A stretch of 64,000 bases of DNA from Lolium rigidum (lineage: Eukaryota; Streptophyta; Magnoliopsida; Poales; Poaceae), in assembly GCF_022539505.1 (NCBI RefSeq), contig NC_061508.1, forward strand, positions 268,776,736-268,840,735. The letters run 5' to 3'. Below the pieces are notes generated by a model. It made no database searches, was not told where the DNA came from, and saw only the letters and a list, made by a program, of their open reading frames with translations. Positions 34,011 to 44,000 of the stretch are shown here, piece by piece. The translations under genes and the position numbers were made by a program. Position 1 is the stretch's first letter. The number at the start of each line of letters is the position of its first letter.

Positions 34011-37000
34011 TCAGCCCTTTCCTTGGTGCAGGAAGTTGAAACAAGGATTCTTCCGGATCAGAGGTGGCATATCGACATCTGTGAACTCGAATTCTGTCAT
34101 CGGCTTCAGGATGTCGTTCACCGTGAATGGAATGCTGCAGTTACAAATGCCATGAACAACGGTTCAGAGGGAAGCCATTAAGAAAACTCTAGTTATCTAT
34201 ATTGAACTCTTACTGGAGAACTAACCTTGCTGAGTCATTATCCAACAACAAAGAATAGTCCACTGGATCATTCACAGCGTCCGTCATTAGATTTTCCATA
34301 CTCGAGAGGACCTACATTCACGTTTTTACTCATCAAGAACCAAAATTTAGTGATAAATAAATATGGACACCGTGGCTGATGCTGCATAAATCTCACTGCC
34401 AGTGGGGATTAGAACGAGCTTACATCAGTAAGGGGTGAATCGTCACTGGAGCCATTCTCATCCCGATAAATCGTACAGATGCGGTATAGCTGAGGTATGC
34501 TAAGCACCTGAAACCTTACAACATTAGTGACATGTCACATCCAACAGACGTGATAATGAGCACTTAACATAGTTCAGATACCACTTACAGGGCACACAAT
34601 GCAGGTGATTTCTTTCAATGTTTTCTTTTGCTTTCGACGCATAGTCTAATAATACAATTTGTTACATTATATCCACTCTGCAACTTGCATACCAAAGACC
34701 AGTCAGTATAGAGCACTTACCAGGAATATAGCAGCCTTCCTAATGTGCTTCATTTCTTCCCAGGAAGATCCTGCATACTATGTGCACCATATATCATTAG
34801 CCTACAAATTACAGAAGATCGAAAATGTGGAGGGATAGACAATTCATCCAGACCTCTTCAGTCTCATAAGTGCACCATTGTTCTAACTTAGCTAATCCAG
34901 CTTTGATATATTCTCCGGTGCGGAACGAACAGCACTCAGATAGGAGCAGACTACAAGATAAGGAGCATCATAAGTTGATAACTATCTTTCATTTTTTCAG
35001 TCCAAAGTATCTTAATAGTTAAGAATCTTATTTGAAAGTGTATAATGATGTACAGGCACTCAGGAATAGATATATCTTACCTATTGAACAACTGGACATC
35101 AATAAATGAGAAGACTTGAGTGAACATCTTGCTGATTAAGGATGATGGGACCTGCATATATAGTAATAAAAGGCATGTCAATGTGCGCAGTTACTTAAAA
35201 AATGGTGTGTGAATAAATCAGACTTTTGTTACATACATAATTGGATTTCAAAACACCCAAGTACTCTGTTAATATATTCACAATGCTCTGCCAATGGTCA
35301 AACAGTGCTTGGCATATTATTGTAGGTGCCTGCATAAAAAGTGTCAGCAAAAGGAAAGCCTGATGTTGATCTCTTTATAAAAGGAAATGCATTATAGTTC
35401 ATTATCCATGCCTCGATGCAACACCCAAGCAATGGAGATATCTCTTTCACCAAAGTGTCTCTTATCATTCCATAAACCTTCTCAAGGAAACCTGTAAGGT
35501 GTCCCTTGAAAACCAGAGCAGGACGTTTGGCTTCAACTTGCTGAAGATCACCCTTTCTACCAATCAATTGGATACCACCAGAAGATCGAGTTCTCTATTG
35601 TTTTAACAAGCAATGAATTAAAAAAATTTCATACTATAAATCTAGAGCACCAAAAGTAAAAAAACTGGAGAGAAGATGTTTTACCGTGATTATCATATCA
35701 ACTATTCCTCTCCGAGAATTGAATCTACCTTCTGTAGCTGTTTTCAATGTTCGTTGTATAAGCAGAAGTAATGTTGATGAATTGGAGAGCCAGTATGCTA
35801 GCATATCATTGACCTGGGCCTGTGGAATGGAAAGGAAGAAGTTGAGCTTACCTACGTACATAGAATTGCAACAAAACGAAAAATCTATGTTATTTCTGCA
35901 TGTATTTTTTTGTTCTAACTCGGAGAGGGAGTATTTATCTACCGCTTTCCATGAGTTTCTCTCCTCCGAGGCTACTCTTCCTCAACTTTCATGTCCTAGT
36001 GATCATGCTAAGAATGATGGTGTTTCTGAGTGCATCATATCGATCATAAAGAGAGAGCTCGTACCCTTGTTGTTTCCTCCTTTGTCCTTGCTCCTTTTTG
36101 GGACGAAGTTATATTTTTCTATGTCATCAATCTTCAGCCTCCACTCCACCACGTCTTTAGAATAAGTGTGGTGAGGTTTAGTTTGGTGTCTTGCCATATA
36201 TGTCACACTCTCCTGCGCAAGATCCAGATGATTTTCCTTTTCATTGCAGTTGTCGTTCCACAGTTTCATCTAATACTCAGTCATCCTTCTAACCATCATG
36301 TAGGCTCTTCGTGATCACTTCTCTCTTGAGCTTCCAAAAATATACAGGAATGATTTTTGTGTTGGTGACTGGCAGCTAAATGTGCCTTTACCTCCTAAAC
36401 CAGTCTGTGTCACTTGCAAATGGATATACAAAGAAACCAAGCCAGATGGCTTTGTGGAACGCTATAAAGCTCGCCTGTTGCAAAAAGTTTTCAACAGGCT
36501 CAACGGAGATATTATCATTACTGGAGATGACAAGGTGGTGATTTCAAGACTAAAAAGGTGCCTAAGCCAAGCCTTTGAGGTGAAAGACCTTGGAAAACTT
36601 AAAACTTTCTTGGAATAGAAGTGCCTAGATCGAAAAAGGGCATAGCATTGTCTCAAAGAAAGTATATGTTGGATCTTCTGAGTGAGACATGTTAGGATGT
36701 CACACAACATCAGCTTCCATTGGTCACAATCATAAGCTAACAGCTCAGTCTGGTGCTGCAGTGGACAAGGAGAAATATCAGAGCCTTGTTGGGTGATTGA
36801 TATACTTTGTGCGACCCAAGATCAGATATTGCCTATGCAGTAAGTACAGTACGCAGATATATGCATGAACCCAGAAGTGGACAACTCGAGGTTGTTCATC
36901 AAATCGTAAGGTATCTAAAGGGTACTCCAAGGAAAGTTCTTATGTCCGGAAGTAATGGACACCTTAAAGTGGATGTTACTCTGATGCATATTGGGCAAGC

Positions 37001-38047
37001 AGCTTCGATGACTGCGGATCAACCTTTGGCAATTGTGTGTTTGTTGGAGGGAATTTGGTGTCATGGAGAAACAAGAATCGTCCTGTGGTCTCAAAATGAA
37101 CTGCAGAAACTGAGTATAGAGCCATGTCACAAGGGCTAAGTAAAATGCTATGGGTAAGCAGATTGAAAGTGTTAACATAAGGAAGTCTGAATGTGTAGTG
37201 TGATAACAAGTATGCCAAAAGTACAGCAAACAGCCCAGTTCAGTAAGACAGAACAAAGCATGTGGAAATAGATAGGTTATCAAGGAAACTAGATGCTGGC
37301 ATCATAGCTAAAGCATTTGAGTTCTGGACAACAGATTACTTGACACAAGGATTAGGGACTAAGGAATGCAAATTTGCTTGTGACGAGATGGGAATGATAG
37401 ACATATATCACCCATCTTGAGGGCGGAGTGTTGGATACCCTACTGGGTGTATGCCTGCACAGCCCACAAACGTCATAACCTTCTTTAGGAGCAGCTTAGC
37501 AAGGTGAGGTTTATGACTCCAGAGTTGACGATCAGAGCAGGAACTGCGCCCATGGCGGCTCAGGTCAGTCCCCTCCTTGAAGCCAACAAAAGTTTTGTTG
37601 TCCAGATATAGCATTTCGTTTTGAATTTATATCATACAGGTAAACAAAGGCGGGTTACACTTTTTTTTTTGAACTGAGGCGGGTTGCACTTACTTGAACT
37701 ATATGCGTAGGAAGCCAAATCAGGAATCATCCCATACACATGTATACAAGTGCTAGAACTAATTGGTTGAGCGTGGACCCCAGTGTCGTAAAGCCATGAG
37801 TTTTTTGTGAGTCGTGTATAGAGAAACTACTTAATTAAAACTGTAATATCAAATGGTAGGTGATTTTTACCTTTACAGTACTGAACATGGTCGCAATAAT
37901 ACGCTCGAAAACATTAGTCTTTCCAGCTTGAAATGATTTCCAGTGTAAAAGGCACATGTAGATAAGACAGGCTGCAATAGGCCTGCCTTTCGAGAATCCA
38001 AGATCTTGACATATGCACATATTCAATGTGTCCACATTTTCTTGGTC
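34011..38047 (-). other. Myosin XI globular tail (dilute domain), exons 7-17
   Basis: Reads [20 protein letters not shown] and [19 protein letters not shown], then [138 protein letters not shown] and [20 protein letters not shown]. This is the whole cargo-binding tail of a plant class XI myosin in the normal order and exon style; head, IQ motifs and coiled coil are absent. Myosin XI tails bind MyoB-type receptors and vesicle cargo. The segment between LCIE and DHWQ is shorter than in ordinary myosin XI (the usual PRTSR-like loop is reduced). No stop or frameshift interrupts it. Confidence 0.92.
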
Positions 38048-41000
38048 CTGGGGCATAAAGTTTAAACATGATCAAAGTAGAGTGAGGATCAAAGTAGCTG
38101 GACAGAGTTAGCTTTCCATAAGCAGGGAAAGAGGAACAGAAAACTACTTAAGGTATCAGTTGAACTGCACTTCCATTGAGTACCCTGATTAGAATAGATT
38201 GAAATTTTTGTTGGAAGGAACTTACCGAAAAGCTTTTTAATCGTTGTGGATGTGATGATTTTACTACATATAATGCGTTTGGCGATTGGGCTGGTGGCAG
38301 ATAAACAACCGTCAGCTTTTCCGTGTGCATCACATTGCTTGACATGTTGAAACTATCATCCATGACATGCTTAGGTGTGAATCTATTTCCCCTTACTACG
38401 ATGGTCTGTACAAGGAATTCATCGTTGCAATCCATGTACTCACGCACCTTTTCCAGTGTAACAAAGACAGTAAATGTGGATTGTGGGCAGAGAAAGCCAC
38501 TAGTCGGTTCAATGCTGTAGCTGTTTCTCGCCCTCTTCACCCCAAACGAAAACGCAACATGCTCCACTGTATTGTTAGTTAGGTGTACAGGGCAACGCCC
38601 CTGTTTGTTAAACACCAAACGAAACTGGAGCTCACGGGGATTGATCACAAGTATCTCTCTTGGGTCAGACGTAATCTGCGTAAAAAGAGCTCCAAGTATT
38701 AGCAAGGAATAACATATGGACAAATTTCCTCCAGCGTTGAATTCGATTTGAATGTTCAACACTAGATCTGTTGTCTTACTGGTGTATTGAGTAAAAGGTC
38801 TCATAGAAAATTTGTATCTTCTTTGGTGATGTGAAATTCGTTCCACACTAGCTAGTTTCCTTAAAAGAAAAAATAAAGAGCTAGCAAATACAATATATTC
38901 TACAGTGCATTATCATTAAATGGTCACACCTGAAGTGTTGATGATTTTTCATCACTGCCGACATGAAAATTGGTGCTTCCCCATCCAATAAGCCTCTCAA
39001 TAATTTCTGTTGTCGCCGGCCTTTTCTTTGGGTCAGTTTCCAAGCAGCTTAGACCCATTTCCAAGCAACTTCTTATTTGTTGGTAGTCTGTTTCTACTGA
39101 TGCTGCTTCTGACCTTTTTCTCCAATTTTTAAGCACCTTCAAATTAGCACAGAGAGATAAAATCAAACTATGCAAAGATAAAACATACCATTGTCTCTGT
39201 CACAAACAACCTCCATCTTGAGTGTTGAAACACAGTTGCTTACAAGCTCAATGAAGTCATGATACGACGTTCCGGTAGAAGAAGGCCAAGGGTAGTTCCT
39301 CTGCCCTGTTATTATCTCTATGATTATCACACCCAAACTAAATATGTCTGACTTAGTTGTTATTATGCCTCTGTTTATGTATTCTGGTGCCATGTAACCA
39401 CTGCACCGCAGCATACAAAATGAAACTTTGAAGCGTTAAGAGAACTTGAAAGAAAAGGCTTGTAACTGCAACTAAAAAACAACCGATTATCAAGGGGCAT
39501 TTAACTTACAATGTTCCATCAAGACTTTTAGTGCAAGCTCGAGTTTGTTGTTCACCAAAAAGTCGTGACACACCAAAATCCGCAATCTTTGGTAGCATAT
39601 TGTCACCAAGTAATATGTTTGCTGGTTTTAGGTCCATGTGAATTATAGGAGTATTAACTTGCCACTCCTTATGAATGTAATGTAAACCATAACAAATCCC
39701 ACTAATTATTTTGTAGCGCTTGTGCCAATCAAGTCCACATGATTCATCTGCATGTGTAACCAAAAGAGGGGTGTTCAACAAAAAAGTATTTGAAAATATA
39801 TATTGTTGTGCTGATATTTTATATTAATGGCCAGGCTGCAAAGTTCTAGTGTTCTACAAATATTATCAGCATCAGCATCATATATTAATTGATCTGTATA
39901 TCATTTAACGGAACTGCCTCATTTAGCTCTACAAAATAACTTATGCACAGAATCAAGACGAACAAGGCAAACGAAGTTCAAATATTGCTTAATGGAATCA
40001 AACTACGGTTACTAGTACAGTTAAAATGACATTAGCTATAATTCCCATGTGCTGCTACGGAATTTTCTTTCATTGCTTGAGTTGTTCAAATCTTTGTGTC
40101 ATCGTAATCCCTAACTTCATGCAAAATAAATAAATAAACTATGTAAAACTATATAAAATATAAAATTAATCGAAACTTAACATACATATATCTACTACAT
40201 AAAATATATGATAATTGCGGTAATTAATATCTTGGTAACTTAAAAAAGATCTTTATAAGAGTAAAGATACTACACCCACTCAACCTCCAATAGTAGTACT
40301 CCAAGAATTTGCTAAACTACACTCTGATTGTCTTAATGAAGAACAAGTATCCTAGAGCAATGAATTCCAAGAAAGGTATTTCCAGAAAAATAAAATGTAT
40401 TTTCTAAAGGAGAGTGCACATGTGAACAAATAGGTAATCTTAATGGCGTTTGCTCCGGTACAACCCCCTCCACTAAACTCAAAGCAAACTTAAATACAAG
40501 AACGGCTGAGATCGCTTGATACCCCTGTGAAGATACCTCGTTAGATTTGGGTGGAATCGATGCCCTTTGTCTCGGGCTCGGGTTCGTGTTTATATAGGCC
40601 GACAACGGCAAGATAGGTACATGGTTGTTGTTCACGTGTGAGAGAAGCTAGGGAACGATCTGATCTTTATACAACAGATCAGATCGGTTACAAGGATACT
40701 TATCAAACTAAACTAACATATCTCCACACGTGACAAGGATGTTACAACGAAATATATGTAGCGCTAACACCCTCCTCAATCACAACCCTTTCTAAGGTTG
40801 AGATTGTGCTTGAACTCTTCAAGTTGCCGTGCTTGGTAAGGCCTTTGTAAAACCATCTCGCCACCCGATCCCCCGAGGGAATAAATCTGATCTCAAGCAA
40901 TTTGTTTGCTACTCTTTCTCTTACAAAATGAAAGTCAATTTCAATGTGCTTTGTCCTTGCATGAAAAACAGGATTAGCGGAAAGATAGGTTGCTCCCATA

Positions 41001-44000
41001 TTATCACACCATAAACAGGATACTCGTTTCCTTTGAACACCAAGTTCTCCAAGTAGAGACTCAATCCAAATTACTTCAGCTGTGGCATTGGCCAAAGCTT
41101 TGTACTCGCTTCGTGCTTGATCTAGAAACTGTGGCCTGTTTTCACGGCACTCCAAGAGATTAAGTTAGGACCAAAATAAACGAGCAAAACCACCTGTAGA
41201 TCTTCTGTCATCTACACAACCTGCCCGATCAGCATCCGAGAAAGCACTCACTAATGTGGAAGAAGACTTTCTAAATGTCAAACCAAGGCTTGTAGTCCCT
41301 TTGATGTATCTCAATATTCTTTTCACAGACTGTCCAATGAACAGTGGTTGGTGCATGTAAATATTGGCATACCTTGTTGACTGAAAAAGCAATGTCCGGC
41401 CGGGTAAGAGTTAAGTACTTGAAGTCCTCCAACTATGCTTCGTACCTTGTGCCGTCTTCCGGTCCAAGTGCATCACCTTCAAAGGCCGACAATTTTTCGA
41501 TGATGAAAGAGGCGTGGGTGCTATCTTAGCATCCTTCATTCCCACTCTAGCCAATAAATCGGATGCATACTTTTCTTGGGTTAGTACAACACCATCACTT
41601 AATTTTCTAACTTCAACGCCAAGAAAATAATGCAAGTCACCTAAATCCTTGAGTGCAAAAGCTGAACTCAAGTCCTTGAGAAGTGAAGTAATTGCTTTGT
41701 TTGAGGAGCTTGTGACAATAATGTCATCAACATATACTAGCACAAAGATGATGATACCTGACTTATTGTAAATGAACGAGTGACGTGTCAGCCTTAGATG
41801 CTAGGAAACCAAGCTCTTGTAACTTTGAACTTAGCTTGGCAAACCATGCTCTTGGAGCTTGCTTGAGACCATACGAGAGATTTATCAAGTTTGCACACAT
41901 GAAATGGTGCACGGGGATCTTCATAGCTCGGTGGCTGCTTCATATACACTTCCTCTTCCAGAACACCGTGAAGAAACGCGTTCTTTACATCCAATTGCAC
42001 GAGACTCCATCCTCTAGAAAGCTGAAATAGCTAGAACAAGTCTAATAGTAGCAACTTTAACAACAGGACTAAAAGTATCCTCATAATCTAAGCCATATCG
42101 TTGTTTAAAACCTTTAGCTACTAATCCGGCCTTATATCTATCTATTGTTCCATCGGCATTTCTTTTGACCCTATATACCCATTTACAATCTATAAGATTG
42201 ATGCCTTGCTTATGTGGTACTAGATGCCAAGTTTTGTTTTCTACAAGTGCATGATATTCATCATTCATAGCATTTTTCCAATTCTTATCAGCTAGTGCAA
42301 TTTGTAACGTAGCGGGTTCTTCGAAAATGCAAGAGAGACCGTAGCGAACTGTACCGTCCGTATACCTCTTTGGCTTGCGTTTTCCAGTTTGTTGCCTGGT
42401 GCGATACACAGGCTCGGCTACAGGAGCATCATTCGCAGAAGATCCTGGCCCTGGCTCCCCCTGCTGCTGCGCCTGTGCAGAGGATCGTGGTGGAGAAGCG
42501 CGCCCCTCCTGGCGACATGATGGCCCAATGATTGGCCTGTCACGGGCGGGAGAGCCACCGATTGGCCCGCTTCGCGCGCGAAACGATGCCGGTTGGTCGA
42601 CCGGATGCTCGGCGTGGGTCGCGTGAGCCCGGGCGGTGGAGCTGGGGCGCGACGCGTGTAGACACGGACGGAGGCGCCGTTTGGGTCACCGCGGGAGGCG
42701 TCGACGTGGACGACGTGGGTTCGCCTGCGTGAGATCGAGGCGGATCGCCTGTCCGACGCGCGGATCCCGACGCGAGAGCCGATCCGCGGGCGGAATCTTC
42801 GGAGATCGCGAGAGGAATCATCATCGGGATCTGTCCCGGAGGCTGTCGTTTTGCCCCATATCACTATTTTCACCGTTTGAGCTCGAATCGAGCCATTTTG
42901 CTCCAAATTTGCTCCCGCATCTTGTCGGTGCACTCCGCGGAGACACTATGGGAACAAAAGGTGAAACATCGAGTGTTAGATCGGTACATTGTTGCTCCCC
43001 GGGAAGTTGTTCCGATGAATTCCGAAGAGATTCCGGAAGTAGAAGAATGGCTTGGCGAAGGAGAGCTCCGGCGTTGGGATGAAGTTTGGAGAATGGGAAA
43101 AGCTGTTTCATCAAACACAACGTCTCGGGAGATATACACTCGGCCAGAGGCGACGTCTAAGCACTTCACACCTTTGTGCATATTACTATAACCAAGGAAT
43201 ACGCATTGCTTAGATCGAAAGGCTAATTTGCGTTGGTTATAGGGTCTAAGGTTGGGCCGGCGAGGCACACCCAAAGACACGAAGAGATGCATAGTCGGGT
43301 TTTTGGTGGAGTAGACGTTCCATAGGTGTTTCATAGTTGATGACTTTGGAGGGGAGCATATTAATGAGATGAGTGGCGGTAGAAAAAGCTTCATCCCAAA
43401 ATTTTAATGGCATGGATGCATTGGCAAGAAGAGCAAGCCCAACTTCTACAATGTGGCGATGTTTCCGTTCTGCGGAGCCATTTTGTTGGTGGGCATGAGG
43501 GCATGAGAGATGATGAGAAATGCCGATGCTTTGAAAGAAGGGAGTTAGTTTTTCATATTCACCGCCCCCATCGGTTTGTATGGCAATGATCTTTTTACCA
43601 AATTGACGTTCAACAAGATTCGGAAATTCTTGAAAACCCGAAATACTTCAGATTTTTTCTTGAGAAGAAATATCCATAAAAATTTACTAAAGTCATCTAT
43701 AAAGCTTACATAGTATGAAAACCGACCTACGAGAGGATGGTGCAGGTCCCCAAACATCCGAGAATACAAGTTCTAGAGGGGAGGTTGACACACTAGTGGA
43801 CCTTGTGTAAGGTAGTTGATGACTTTTTGCTCTTTGACATGAATCACAAACCGACTCAATGCTAGAATTGCTAGAAAAAGGGAGATCATATTTCCTAAGA
43901 ATCTTTTGAACGACTTTGAACGAAGGATGTCCTAAACGATCATGCCACCCGGTAGCCGAAGGCTTGGTGGCGCTAAGAGCTTGTTTATTCGTGCTTGATG

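Noticed and set aside
34011..38047. Myosin tail as a stand-alone truncated myosin gene
   Set aside because: Considered seriously. No start codon with context, no promoter and no further upstream myosin exons before the MSP exon 178 bases away, and the phases match. Kept as the main alternative, not the preferred model.
39163..39244. Longer exon 4 ending at AATG|GTATGT (39189)
   Set aside because: That donor leaves phase 1 and stops at once in exon 5; the donor GAGCTT|GTAAGC at 39244 joins FIEL to VLKNW in frame as in related kinases.
42418..42933. 171-codon frame within Copia1
   Set aside because: Lies between integrase and reverse transcriptase in a GC-rich variable linker; a shifted reading of the linker.
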